DNA of 64,000 nucleotides, taken from CBDFGE01 sp965247055. GTDB taxonomy: Bacteria; Chloroflexota; Dehalococcoidia; Lucifugimonadales; JAGWBF01. A program made the translations under genes and the position numbers. Below are positions 43,070 through 51,623 of this stretch, in pieces (position 1 is the first letter of the stretch; every line of letters begins with the position of its first letter). The stretch lies in assembly GCA_965247055.1 (NCBI GenBank), contig CBDFGE010000002.1, positions 1 through 64,000 of the forward strand. The letters are read 5' to 3'. The notes beneath the pieces were generated by a model. The model had not been told where the DNA came from. It searched no databases and was given only the letters and a program-made list of their open reading frames with translations.

Positions 43070-44296
43070 ATGAAGGTTGTCATAGCGCCCCAGAGCTTCA
43101 GGGGAGGCCTTCCCGGGCCGGAGGCGGCCCGGGCGATCCAACAGGGCGTCCTCGCAGCCTACCCCCAGGCCGAGACGGTGACGGTAGCCGTGGCCGACGG
43201 CGGCGACGGGACGCTGGACGCTCTGGCCACTGGTACCGGAGGCGGGCTATTCACTAAAACGGTCACAGGGCCGCTCGGAGAGCCGGTGTCTGCCCTTTGG
43301 GGGGTCACTGGGGAGGGCATTCTCTACTCCCCCAGTGCGGCCGGCCAGGATAGGGGCTGGAGAGCCGCCGGTCTCGGGGGCAAGATAGCGGTGATCGAGA
43401 TGGCGCGGGCATCGGGCCTGGCCCTGGTGCCGCTGCGTCGCCGCGACCCCAGGACCACGACCAGCTACGGCACCGGAGAGCTGATAAGCGAAGCTCTGGA
43501 CCGGGGCTACCGCAGTATTATCGTTGGGTTGGGGGGCAGCGCCACCAACGATGGTGGGGTTGGCATGGCCCAGGCCCTGGGGGTGCGCTTCCTTGATGCC
43601 AGCGGACGGGAGCTACCCTTCGGGGGAGGTGCCCTGGCCAAGCTGGCCCGTATAGATATGACCGGCCTTCGCCTGGGTGTGATGGAGGTGGAGGTCACCG
43701 GTGCCACCGATGTGACCAACCCCCTGTGCGGCCCCAAGGGTGCCTCGGCCGTATACGGCCCTCAGAAGGGGGCGTCTCCCGCGGTGGTCAAGGATCTGGA
43801 CGCCGCTCTGGACCACCTCAGCGACGTGATCAAGCGGAACCTGGGGGTGGACGTGAGGGATGAGCCGAGGACCGGGGCGGCCGGCGGACTTGGGGCCGGA
43901 TTGATGGCCTTTTTAAATGCAAGGATCGTGTCGGGGGTGGACCTCGTGTGCGACGTCCTGGGTCTGGACGAGCTGCTCCAGGGTGCGGACCTGGTGATCA
44001 CCGGCGAGGGCCGGGTAGACGCCTCCACCGCATACGACAAGGCGCCCGTGGGGGTGGCACGCAGAGCCAAGGCCCTGGGCATACCGGTCATAGCGATGGC
44101 TGGGAGTCTGGGCCCAGGCTACCGGGAGGTGTACAAGCACGGGATCGACGCGGCGGTGCCTATCATGGAGAGGCCCATGAGCTTCGAGGACAGCATCTCC
44201 CGGACCTATGACCTCCTCCGCGCCGCCACGGAGCGTACCATGCGGCTCCTGAAGGTGGGGGGGCTGCTCCTTCGGCGGGACGAGACCACTCCGTGA
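43070..44296 (+). CDS. glxK: Glycerate kinase, type I
   Basis: About 408 residues beginning MKVVIAPQSFRGGLPGPEAA. The conserved VAVADGGDGTLDAL (about 41-54), GLGGSATNDGGVGMAQALG (about 150-168) and GEGRVDASTAYDKAPVGVA (about 312-330) motifs of the GlxK family are all present. It phosphorylates glycerate to 2-phosphoglycerate. A TATAAT at 43055-43060 lies only 10 bp before the ATG and no ribosome site is seen, so the mRNA is probably leaderless. An upstream in-frame extension lies before that -10 and is rejected. Confidence 0.92.
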   Translation: MKVVIAPQSFRGGLPGPEAARAIQQGVLAAYPQAETVTVAVADGGDGTLDALATGTGGGLFTKTVTGPLGEPVSALWGVTGEGILYSPSAAGQDRGWRAAGLGGKIAVIEMARASGLALVPLRRRDPRTTTSYGTGELISEALDRGYRSIIVGLGGSATNDGGVGMAQALGVRFLDASGRELPFGGGALAKLARIDMTGLRLGVMEVEVTGATDVTNPLCGPKGASAVYGPQKGASPAVVKDLDAALDHLSDVIKRNLGVDVRDEPRTGAAGGLGAGLMAFLNARIVSGVDLVCDVLGLDELLQGADLVITGEGRVDASTAYDKAPVGVARRAKALGIPVIAMAGSLGPGYREVYKHGIDAAVPIMERPMSFEDSISRTYDLLRAATERTMRLLKVGGLLLRRDETTP

Positions 44297-44356
44297 TGGG
44301 ACGTCGACGGGACATCCGGGGTCAAGGCGCTTGGGGACTGTCAGCTATACCTCCCC

Positions 44357-44797
44357 TTATTGCTGCACCATCTGTACCTTGACGAAGGAGATGACCTCCT
44401 CGGCTATGTGGACGGCCCTTTCGGCGTCCACCTCGTCGTAGGCGTCGGAGGGGATGCCGCCGGGCAGGAGGTGCGGGTAGCGGGTCATGTCGTGGTACTT
44501 GTCCAGGAGCACCGCATGGGTCTTGATGATGTCGAACATCATGTTGGCGATCTTGGCGTCCTCGCACAGGTCGGCCAGGGAGTGGCCCCACACGTCCTCG
44601 GCCCCCTGGTTGTAGAGATAGGCCTTCAACGCCTTCTCTCCGGCCTGGTGGCCCATAAAGCAGGCCAGGTTGTAGCGCTTTCCCTCCTGGAGGTACCTGG
44701 CGTCCGCGAGGTCCCTCTCGGCCTGTAGGATCCACCGGGCGCCTTCCGGACCCAGGACCCGGCCCGTTTCACTCGAGCTCGAAGCGTCAGGACTCAT
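44357..44797 (-). CDS. HEPN domain protein
   Basis: A 146-residue helical protein. ILQAERDLADARYLQEGKRY, then LACFMGHQAGEKALKAYLYN and GHSLADLCEDA, are the HEPN helices (about 22-90); YHDMTRYPHLLPGG matches the RYP motif of the DNA-binding HEPN group. The RX4-6H ribonuclease motif is not evident. It overlaps the nucleotidyltransferase-like gene upstream by 11 bp, the arrangement of HepT/MntA modules. Confidence 0.8.
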   Translation of the reverse strand: MSPDASSSSETGRVLGPEGARWILQAERDLADARYLQEGKRYNLACFMGHQAGEKALKAYLYNQGAEDVWGHSLADLCEDAKIANMMFDIIKTHAVLLDKYHDMTRYPHLLPGGIPSDAYDEVDAERAVHIAEEVISFVKVQMVQQ

Positions 44798-45128
44798 AGA
44801 TCACCCTTCCTCCCTTGATAGCGTTCCGCAGGAAGGGGCTGGTCTCCTTCAGCGAGCGGAACTCTTCTGGGGTGTATACATAGAAATTTGTGGCCAGCAT
44901 CGGACCCAGGTGGCTGGTGAAGAAGTCCATGCGCCGGGTGAAGTTGCCGGGGATGTCCAGCACCATGATGAGGTCCAGGCCGCTCTCCGGGCCCACTCGC
45001 CCGGTAGTCAGGTCGCCGGTCATGATGGCCCGCTGGACACCCAGCTGGGGCATCATTTCGGTGATTCGCTCAAGCTCCGCCTCCAGCGACTGGCGCCTGT
45101 AGGTGGCGAACCCTATCCGTACCGGCAT
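44787..45128 (-). CDS. Degenerate MNT-like nucleotidyltransferase
   Basis: A 113-residue protein in the position of the MNT antitoxin next to a HEPN gene. The fold motif GSxxxGxxxxDSDxD appears as GDLTTGRVGPESGLDLIMVL: the Ser is Asp and the first metal-binding Asp is Gly. It starts 9 bp after lutC and so shares its transcript. If the altered residues abolish AMP transfer, it would act only as a binding partner. Confidence 0.6.
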   Translation of the reverse strand: MPVRIGFATYRRQSLEAELERITEMMPQLGVQRAIMTGDLTTGRVGPESGLDLIMVLDIPGNFTRRMDFFTSHLGPMLATNFYVYTPEEFRSLKETSPFLRNAIKGGRVIYES

Positions 45129-45137
45129 ATCGCTCCT

Positions 45138-45863
45138 CTACTCTAAAATCACCATGTGGGCCTCCTTGGGGCCGTGGACGCCGACGACCAACGTCTGCTC
45201 GATGTCGGCGGTACGACTGGGGCCGGTGATAAAGTTCATGTAGCTCCCCATGTCACCCTCGCCCCGGTAGTAGGCCAGCCGCCGCAGAGCGAACAGGTCG
45301 TCCAGGTCCTCCACTACCTCTTCGGGTCGAACGATGGCGACGTGGACCGGGGGTAAGAGAGAGACCAGCCGGCTCAGTGCCGCGCGGGGCACCAGCACCA
45401 CTGTACCCGTTTCAGCGATGGCATAGTCGACCCCGGTTATCCCGATTCCCGCTCGGGCAGCCGCCTGGCGCAGCTCCTCACTGGAGTGCCCGGCCGCCCT
45501 GGCCATGACGCTGACCTCTATCCCCATGCTGGCGAGGGGGCCATCCACGGGCAGCGAATGGAACACCTCCTGGTCGGAGCGGACTACCGGCCTGTGGCCT
45601 GAGCACTCGGCTAGCCTGGTTATGTACCCCAACGCGCCTTCGCTCCCGGTGGAGCGGTGGACCTTCCAGCCCCGTGCCAGGGCCGCTCGCCCAAGACTGT
45701 CCAGGAGCTCCCCCTGCGTCCCCTCCAGCCTTTCCAGCACGGCCCTCGCCCTCTCTTCTATCTGGGGCAGGCCCTCTTGGAGCCGGTGGTACGGGATGGC
45801 GGGCGCCCTCTGTCCCTTCCCCAGGGCCGCCTGTAGGGAGCTTATGAACTCCTCTCTTTCCAG
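45138..45863 (-). CDS. lutC: LutC-like lactate utilisation protein
   Basis: About 241 residues with a LUD domain (GITGVDYAIAETGTVVLVPR, about residues 148-167; GPSRTADIEQTLVVGVHGP near the end). The frame is open to 45989 but lutB ends at 45875; a CTG at 45863 with AAGGAGG 5 bp upstream is the best start, with ATG at 45935 as alternative. With LutA and LutB it oxidises L-lactate to pyruvate using iron-sulfur clusters. Confidence 0.85.
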   Translation of the reverse strand: MEREEFISSLQAALGKGQRAPAIPYHRLQEGLPQIEERARAVLERLEGTQGELLDSLGRAALARGWKVHRSTGSEGALGYITRLAECSGHRPVVRSDQEVFHSLPVDGPLASMGIEVSVMARAAGHSSEELRQAAARAGIGITGVDYAIAETGTVVLVPRAALSRLVSLLPPVHVAIVRPEEVVEDLDDLFALRRLAYYRGEGDMGSYMNFITGPSRTADIEQTLVVGVHGPKEAHMVILE

Positions 45864-45874
45864 ACCAGCCTCCT

Positions 45875-47347
45875 TCAGATTGCGGGTGGTTCCGCGTCCT
45901 CCCCTTGCGTTCCCTGTGCCAGGTCCCGGTCCCATATCTGCCGGAAGGACCTGGGGGGCACCGTGGGAAGGTCCCTGTCCCTGGTCCACCGGGAGAAGAG
46001 GGGTATGGGTATCCTCCTTATCTTCCCTCCCTTCGCCAGCGGCGCCTGAGCCAGCCTGCCCAGCCTGCGTGCCACGGACAGTAGAGCGGGGCTGCTCATG
46101 AGGCGATAGTAGGTCCAGGCCAGGAATCTCTCCCCCAGCGTCGCCCTGGGTCGGGATGGCGGAGAGCCTTCCATGATCTGGCTACGCAGGCGCAGGAGCA
46201 TGTGGGGGATATCTATCTTCACGGGGCACACCTCCCGGCAGGCCCCGCACAGGCTGGAGGCGAAGGGGAGGTCTTTGGCCTCTCCAAGGCCCACCATCAC
46301 GGGCGTGACCACGGCGCCGATGGGACCCGGATAGACCCAGCCATAAGCGTGGCCGCCCACCTTTCGATAGACGGGGCAAATGTTGAGGCAGGCCCCACAC
46401 CTTATGCAGTGGAGGGACTCCCTTAGCTCGGGGTCCCTGAGAAGCTGCGACCGGCCGTTGTCAACGATAACCAGGTGGAACTCCTCGGGGCCGTCCTCGT
46501 CCTGGGAGCTGCGGGGTCCCGAGATGAAGCTGACGTAGCTGGTCATGGCCTGGCCGGTGGCGGCTCGGGGCAGAAGGCGCAAGAACACCCCCAGGTCTTC
46601 CAGACAGGGGACTACCTTCTCCATTCCCGTGAGTGCCACGTGAATCCGGGGAGCGGAGGTGCAGAGCCGGCCGTTGCCCTCGTTGGTCACGATGACCACA
46701 GTGCCTGTCTCGGCGACCACGAAGTTGGCCCCGGTTATGCCCATGTCGGCCAGTAGAAACTTCTCCCGTAATATCTCTCTGGCTGCCTGGGCCATCTCCT
46801 CGATCTCAGCCAGGCCGGGTCGCTGGACCCTCTCGGCGAAGAGGCGGGACACGTCTTGCCTGGTCTTGTGCATGGCCGGGGCGATGATGTGGAAGGGGGT
46901 CTCGCCGGCAAGCTGGATGATATACTCTCCCAGGTCCGTCTCCACGGCCTCCACCCCAATCCCGGCAAGGGCTTCGTTGAGGCCCATCTCCTCGGAGACC
47001 ATCGACTTGGACTTGGTCGCCAGCTTGACACCTCGGGAGCGGGCCAGGTCGGCGATGATGGCGTTGGCCTCAGCGGCGTCCCGGGCGAAGTGCACGTGGC
47101 CCCCGTTCTGGGCCACACGTTCGGCCACCCTATCCAGGTAGTAGTCCAGGTTGTCCAGGGCGTGGCGCTTTATCTCCCTGGCCTGCTCCCGGAGCTCTTC
47201 CCATCTGTCGGGGCCCAGCTCCTGGATGGCCTCCACCCGGGCCGCGTCGAAGCTACCCCCGGCCCGTTTCAGGGCCGCCTGAAGCTGGGGCTGCCCCATG
47301 GCCGTGGCCGAGGCACTCTTGAAATCCCGGGTCTTGACCTTGGCCAA
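45875..47347 (-). CDS. lutB: LutB-like iron-sulfur protein
   Basis: A 490-residue protein: LUD domain (about 60-300, with GANFVVAETGTVVIVTNEGN) and two 4Fe-4S motifs, CIRCGACLNICPVY (about 310-323) and CGACREVCPVKIDIP (about 363-377). The tail (400-490) is a basic extension. TTG start, 24 bp after lutA. Core electron-transfer subunit of the lactate utilisation complex. Confidence 0.93.
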   Translation of the reverse strand: MAKVKTRDFKSASATAMGQPQLQAALKRAGGSFDAARVEAIQELGPDRWEELREQAREIKRHALDNLDYYLDRVAERVAQNGGHVHFARDAAEANAIIADLARSRGVKLATKSKSMVSEEMGLNEALAGIGVEAVETDLGEYIIQLAGETPFHIIAPAMHKTRQDVSRLFAERVQRPGLAEIEEMAQAAREILREKFLLADMGITGANFVVAETGTVVIVTNEGNGRLCTSAPRIHVALTGMEKVVPCLEDLGVFLRLLPRAATGQAMTSYVSFISGPRSSQDEDGPEEFHLVIVDNGRSQLLRDPELRESLHCIRCGACLNICPVYRKVGGHAYGWVYPGPIGAVVTPVMVGLGEAKDLPFASSLCGACREVCPVKIDIPHMLLRLRSQIMEGSPPSRPRATLGERFLAWTYYRLMSSPALLSVARRLGRLAQAPLAKGGKIRRIPIPLFSRWTRDRDLPTVPPRSFRQIWDRDLAQGTQGEDAEPPAI

Positions 47348-47371
47348 CCAGGACCTCCCGTAGTTTTGCTG

Positions 47372-48124
47372 CTACTGGGGGCAGAGGAGCTGGGCCAGGT
47401 GCACAGCCTTCAGTGTGCTGCCCCGCCGGCTCAGGCCGCCGCTGATGTGCATGAGGCAGCTGGTGTCGCAGGAAACCAGCGCCTGGGCGCCCGTCTTGAG
47501 TACGTCATCCACCTTGTCGTCCAGCATGCCCCCCGATATGTGGGGGTATTTTACCGAGAATGTACCGCCGAACCCGCAGCAGGTCTCCGGCTGCTCCATC
47601 TCCACCAACTCGGCCCCCTTCACGCCCCCTATCAACGTGAGGGGTTCCCGGACGACGCCAAGCTCCCTCAGCAGGTGGCAGGATGGGTGATAAGTGACTC
47701 TGCCCTGGAATTGGGCGCCCACGTCGGCCACACCGAGGACCTTCACCAGGAACTCGGATAGCTCGTAGACCCGTGTGCTCAGCTCCCTGGCCTGCCCGCC
47801 CAGATCGGGGTGGTCGTGGAAGAGCCGGGGATAGGAGATGCGTAGCATGGCGGCACACGAGCCCGAGGGCACTACCACATAATGCTCCGGCGCCGAGCGG
47901 GAGGGCTGGAAACTCTTGAGCACCCGCCGTGCCAGCAGCTCCGCCTCTCTCGTGAAGCCCGAGCTGAACAGGGGCTGGCCGCAGCAGGTCTGGTCCCTGG
48001 GGAAATCCACCTCCACGCCCAGCCTCCTCAGGAGGCGCACGGTGCTTACGCCCACTTCCGGGAAAAGCTGGTCTACCAGGCAGGTGGCGAAGAGGGAGAC
48101 CTTCGGCCGTGCCCCGGTCGTCAA
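47372..48124 (-). CDS. lutA: LutA-like Fe-S oxidoreductase (CCG domains)
   Basis: About 250 residues from a TTG at 48124. Two CCG domains: FPRDQTCCGQPLFSSGF and EQPETCCGFGGTFSVKYP, each with the paired Cys that bind iron-sulfur clusters; FATCLVDQLFPEVG is the typical N-terminus. The frame is open further upstream into the NHL gene but that part has no LutA likeness. First gene of lutABC. Confidence 0.9.
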   Translation of the reverse strand: MTTGARPKVSLFATCLVDQLFPEVGVSTVRLLRRLGVEVDFPRDQTCCGQPLFSSGFTREAELLARRVLKSFQPSRSAPEHYVVVPSGSCAAMLRISYPRLFHDHPDLGGQARELSTRVYELSEFLVKVLGVADVGAQFQGRVTYHPSCHLLRELGVVREPLTLIGGVKGAELVEMEQPETCCGFGGTFSVKYPHISGGMLDDKVDDVLKTGAQALVSCDTSCLMHISGGLSRRGSTLKAVHLAQLLCPQ

Positions 48125-48230
48125 GGTGTAACCCCCCCGGTCAGGATGCCCCTCAGCGAGGCAACTAGAGGGTACCAGACCGGCCCTACCGTGACAACAC
48201 CCGCTCCCGGCTGCCGCATAGGCGTGCGGG

Positions 48231-49097
48231 CTAGCGTTGGCGCACGTACTTGACGACGGTATCGTCGTAGGGCAGGGCCAGGTAAAGGTCGCCTGCGGAG
48301 TCTCCATACAGGAAGTGGGTTACCGGCGACTCCCAGCACGCCAGGAGGTTTCCCGCCTTGTCCCACACTCCCACCCGGGGCGCCAGCTCGCTGACGTAGA
48401 CTGTCTCCTCGGCGTCCATGTATAACGACGTGGGACGGTCCAGGTCAGTCCACTGGGCCACGAACTCTCCATCCGCCGTGAAGACCTGGACGCGACTGTT
48501 GTCACGGTCGCACACGTATACCGTTCCTTGGCGGTTCACCCACACGCAGTGGGGGACGTGGAACTCTCCGGGAGCCCTTTCCCCGGGGCTGCCCCAGGAG
48601 TGGATGAGAGCGCCGCCAGCGGAGAACCTGTGGACCCGGCTGTTGCGGTAGCCATCGGCGACGTACAGGTCTCCGGAGGGAGCGGGGGCCATGCTGGTCG
48701 GCATGTTGAAGGGCCCGGCGGCCCGGGGCACGGTCCCGGCGTCCTCGGTGCAGCCAGTATCGGAGGGCTGTCCCCTGGCGCCGAGGACCTGGACCGGTTT
48801 GCCGTCCAGGGTGAACTTTACCGCCACGTGGTCGTCCCTGTCCGTCAGATAGATGTAGTCATCACGACCGATGTGGATGCCATGGCCGAAGGTTATCGTC
48901 CCGTTTCCCCACGAGCTGAGGAAGTTGCCATCGCGGCCGAATACCAGGATGGGAGGGTCGGTGCGCTGAAAGACGTACACTCTGTCCCGGGAGTCCACTG
49001 CCACGGACGTCACCTTGTCGAAACTCTGGCCCCGGGGAAGCTTGGCCCAGTCCTCGACCATCTCGTATGTGTAGCGGCCGGAGCCTACAGTAGGCAT
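48231..49097 (-). CDS. NHL-repeat beta-propeller protein
   Basis: A 288-residue six-bladed propeller. Repeats include VAVDSRDRVYVFQRTDPPIL, GHGIHIGRDDYIYLTDRDDH, GDLYVADGYRNSRVHRFSA and GTVYVCDRDNSRVQVFTADG. It resembles the peptidylglycine alpha-amidating lyase propeller in blade pattern. No signal peptide, so probably cytoplasmic. Role unknown; proteins of this type occur beside catabolic enzymes in Chloroflexota. Confidence 0.85.
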   Translation of the reverse strand: MPTVGSGRYTYEMVEDWAKLPRGQSFDKVTSVAVDSRDRVYVFQRTDPPILVFGRDGNFLSSWGNGTITFGHGIHIGRDDYIYLTDRDDHVAVKFTLDGKPVQVLGARGQPSDTGCTEDAGTVPRAAGPFNMPTSMAPAPSGDLYVADGYRNSRVHRFSAGGALIHSWGSPGERAPGEFHVPHCVWVNRQGTVYVCDRDNSRVQVFTADGEFVAQWTDLDRPTSLYMDAEETVYVSELAPRVGVWDKAGNLLACWESPVTHFLYGDSAGDLYLALPYDDTVVKYVRQR

Positions 49098-49159
49098 TGG
49101 AATCGTACCTCCTTCAAAGCCTCTCGATCAGAATACCAGTCGTGTAAACGGCCCCTCCA

Positions 49160-49450
49160 TCAGGGCGCGCCCGAGGCCCCCTCCTGGTAGCGGCGCCGGA
49201 GGGTGTCTATGTACACACGCCGGTAATCGCCGTAACGCGCGTTGTCCGGCTCGTCGGAGAGACGTTCCGCCCAGAGGTACTGCACATCTTCCCACATCAC
49301 AGGGAATGGGGGCTGCTCGAAGAAAGCCGTAACCGCCTCCATGGGGCTGGAGGCATCCAGAAAGCCCATCATCTGGAAATTGTCGTAGGTGTTCCCGTTG
49401 TCCGAGAGGAACCGCCCCTTCATGGCGGCCAGCACGATAAAGGATGCCAC
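49160..49450 (-). CDS. Hypothetical protein
   Basis: A 96-residue protein, acidic/aromatic (FIVLAAMKGRFLSDNGNTYD, FEQPPFPVMWEDVQYLW). No family is recognised. It lies between the LLM flavin enzyme and the NHL gene on the same strand, 32 bp downstream of the former, and could be an accessory subunit of that operon. Confidence 0.6.
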   Translation of the reverse strand: MASFIVLAAMKGRFLSDNGNTYDNFQMMGFLDASSPMEAVTAFFEQPPFPVMWEDVQYLWAERLSDEPDNARYGDYRRVYIDTLRRRYQEGASGAP

Positions 49451-49482
49451 GCTACCCCTTGAAGGGCCCGGGAGGCCGCCGG

Positions 49483-50646
49483 TTACTCATAGGGCTGGAG
49501 CTTGATCTCGTGAAGCGCGGGAATCACTTCTTTCCCTAGCAGCTCTATCGAGCGCATCGCGTCCTTGTGGGGGAGGGTCCCGTCGCTGCCAATGAGGATG
49601 AGGTAGCCCGGGCTAAGCTGGTCTATGGTGTTCGCCAGCTTCCTGGTGACGGTCTCTGGGCTCCCCACGATGATGTTGTTGATCTCCTGTAGCTGCTCGT
49701 AGGTCATCTGGCGGCCAGGGCCCCCCGTACCCGGCCGGCGCATCTGCAAGGTCCTGGCGACGCTGGTCTGGTAACCGGGCGGGTCGTTGTGCTCTCGGGG
49801 GCCCCTCATGCGGTGGCCCTGCGTCCAGAGGAAGTTACGCCCCAGCTCCTGGGCCCTCTCGTCGGTATCGGCCACCAGCGCCCGAAGCTGGTATCCGAAG
49901 TGCTCCGGCCCCGGAGTGAAGCCGGTCTCGTGGGCCGTGTCGATGTAGATCTGCTTCAACTCTCTGGTCAGGTCGATGAGGGCGCCCAGATTCATGTAGG
50001 CGTAGCCGCGCCGTGCAGCCCACTTCACACTCTCGGGGCTGCTGCCGCCGGGAAACCAGATGGGTGGGTGGGGTTTCTGAACCGGCAATACCCAGGGGTT
50101 CACCATCCGGTAGTGGTAGTACTTCCCCTCGTAACGGAAGGGGCCGGGCGTGGTCCAGCACTTGATTATGAGGTCGTGGGCCTCTTCGAAGCGCTCCCGG
50201 TTCTCGGAGGGGTCGATGCCCGCCTGGAGGGTCTCTAGAGCGCCTCCCCGGACGAAGCCCGAAATTATCCGCCCTCCCGAGTAGCAGTCAAGCATGGCGA
50301 TCTCTTCCGCCATCCGTAGCGGGTCGTTGATTGGGATGATGTTCCCCAGAATGGCTATCCTGACCCTTCGAGTCACCTTGGAGATGACCGCGGCGTCCAG
50401 GTTGGCGGAGGGCTTCATATTCCAATAGGAGGAGTGGTGTTCGTTGGTGATAATTCCGTCGAGGCCCACTTCATCGGCGTGGGCGTACTGCTCGTGGTAC
50501 TGGTTATAGAGGACGTGGGCCTTCTCGGGATCGAAATAGGTGTTGGGAAAATCCAGCCGGCCTGAGCCGTACTTCTCCAGATCCTCATCGGTGACGTGGA
50601 TATAGGGCTGCTGGGAGTGCCAGAAGACTTCCACGTGGTCTTTCAT
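49483..50646 (-). CDS. LLM-class flavin-dependent oxidoreductase
   Basis: About 387 residues from the ATG at 50646 (AAGGAGA 7 bp upstream). Luciferase-like TIM barrel: DGIITNEHHSSYWNMKPSAN (about 65-84), LGNIIPINDPLRMAEEIAML DCYSGGRI, and PPIWFPGGSSPESVKWAARR. It would use reduced FMN or F420 for oxygenation or dehydrogenation; substrate unknown. It lies 31 bp downstream of the deacetylase pair, same strand. Confidence 0.92.
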   Translation of the reverse strand: MKDHVEVFWHSQQPYIHVTDEDLEKYGSGRLDFPNTYFDPEKAHVLYNQYHEQYAHADEVGLDGIITNEHHSSYWNMKPSANLDAAVISKVTRRVRIAILGNIIPINDPLRMAEEIAMLDCYSGGRIISGFVRGGALETLQAGIDPSENRERFEEAHDLIIKCWTTPGPFRYEGKYYHYRMVNPWVLPVQKPHPPIWFPGGSSPESVKWAARRGYAYMNLGALIDLTRELKQIYIDTAHETGFTPGPEHFGYQLRALVADTDERAQELGRNFLWTQGHRMRGPREHNDPPGYQTSVARTLQMRRPGTGGPGRQMTYEQLQEINNIIVGSPETVTRKLANTIDQLSPGYLILIGSDGTLPHKDAMRSIELLGKEVIPALHEIKLQPYE

Positions 50647-50677
50647 GCGCCGTCTCCTTGCGGTGGACCGGTGGAGG

Positions 50678-51592
50678 TCACGCGATGGGGGGATTGCGCC
50701 GGTACCAGTCCACGATCTCGGAGCCGGTGGCTGCCCAAACGCCCTGGCGGCTGACCATGTGCCCCAGCGCATCGTCCAGGTAGCGGATACGGAAGGGCTG
50801 GCCGATGAGCCAGGGACGCAGGTTCAACACCAGCACCCTCCCGTTTCCGGCACCATCACGGTACAGGCCATCGAAGCTCTCCTTGAGGAGCTCCCCGTAC
50901 CTGTCTATCTCGAGTCGACGGTCCCACAGGGCGTTGACGTCGTCCAGCTCCAGCATCATGGGGAGGGAACAAATCTCCCCCTCGGGTGCCTTCAGAGGGT
51001 AGGGCTGCTCGTCGTTGGCCCAGTCGCATACGTACCGGATCCCCGCCCGGGCCAGAAGCTGAGGCGTCCTCGCGGACTCCCCCGACTCGGGCCCCAGCCA
51101 GCCCACGGGCACAGAGCCCGTGGCCCGCTCCATCCGCTCCATCGACTCCCGGATGTACTCCCACTCCTCTTGCTCCGTCATGTTGCTGGAGATCCACCGG
51201 CTCACCGAAATGCCATGTCCAATGATCTCGCAGCCCTGCCCCAGACAGTGTCTGACCAGATAGGGGTAGTTCTCGGCGGTCAGGACGTCCATGGCCACGG
51301 TCGCCTTTATCCCGTGCTTGGCCAGCACGTCCAGCACCCGGAAGACCCCCACCCGGTGGCCGTACTCCCGGTGGGACAGCCTGGCGTAGTCGGGAAAGGG
51401 GAGGGGCCAGACACCGCCGGCGAGGGGGGCAGAGTAGCTGCCCTGGGGTGGGTCCCACTCCATGTGTTCGAGGTTGACGATAACGCATAGGGCCACCCGG
51501 GCCTTCTCCGGCCACGTCAGGACCCCTCGCTTGGCCAGGGGAGACCAGTCGTAGTGCTCGTGGTCCATCCCGAAACGACGCTCTGCGGGCAC
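50678..51592 (-). CDS. Polysaccharide-deacetylase family protein (PuuE-like), copy 1
   Basis: A 304-residue NodB-fold protein, GTG start with AGGAGG upstream. GIKATVAMDVLTAENYPYL and CEIIGHGISVSRWISSNM hold the expected metal His; RVGVFRVLDVL precedes them. The pattern matches allantoinase/PuuE-like amidohydrolases that open cyclic amides rather than chitin deacetylases. Copy 2 lies 31 bp upstream. Likely acts on an N-acyl or imide bond in the local catabolic cluster. Confidence 0.85.
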   Translation of the reverse strand: MPAERRFGMDHEHYDWSPLAKRGVLTWPEKARVALCVIVNLEHMEWDPPQGSYSAPLAGGVWPLPFPDYARLSHREYGHRVGVFRVLDVLAKHGIKATVAMDVLTAENYPYLVRHCLGQGCEIIGHGISVSRWISSNMTEQEEWEYIRESMERMERATGSVPVGWLGPESGESARTPQLLARAGIRYVCDWANDEQPYPLKAPEGEICSLPMMLELDDVNALWDRRLEIDRYGELLKESFDGLYRDGAGNGRVLVLNLRPWLIGQPFRIRYLDDALGHMVSRQGVWAATGSEIVDWYRRNPPIA

Positions 51593-51623
51593 GGTCTCCT
51601 CCTGTGGCTCTCGGGCCCCGCCC

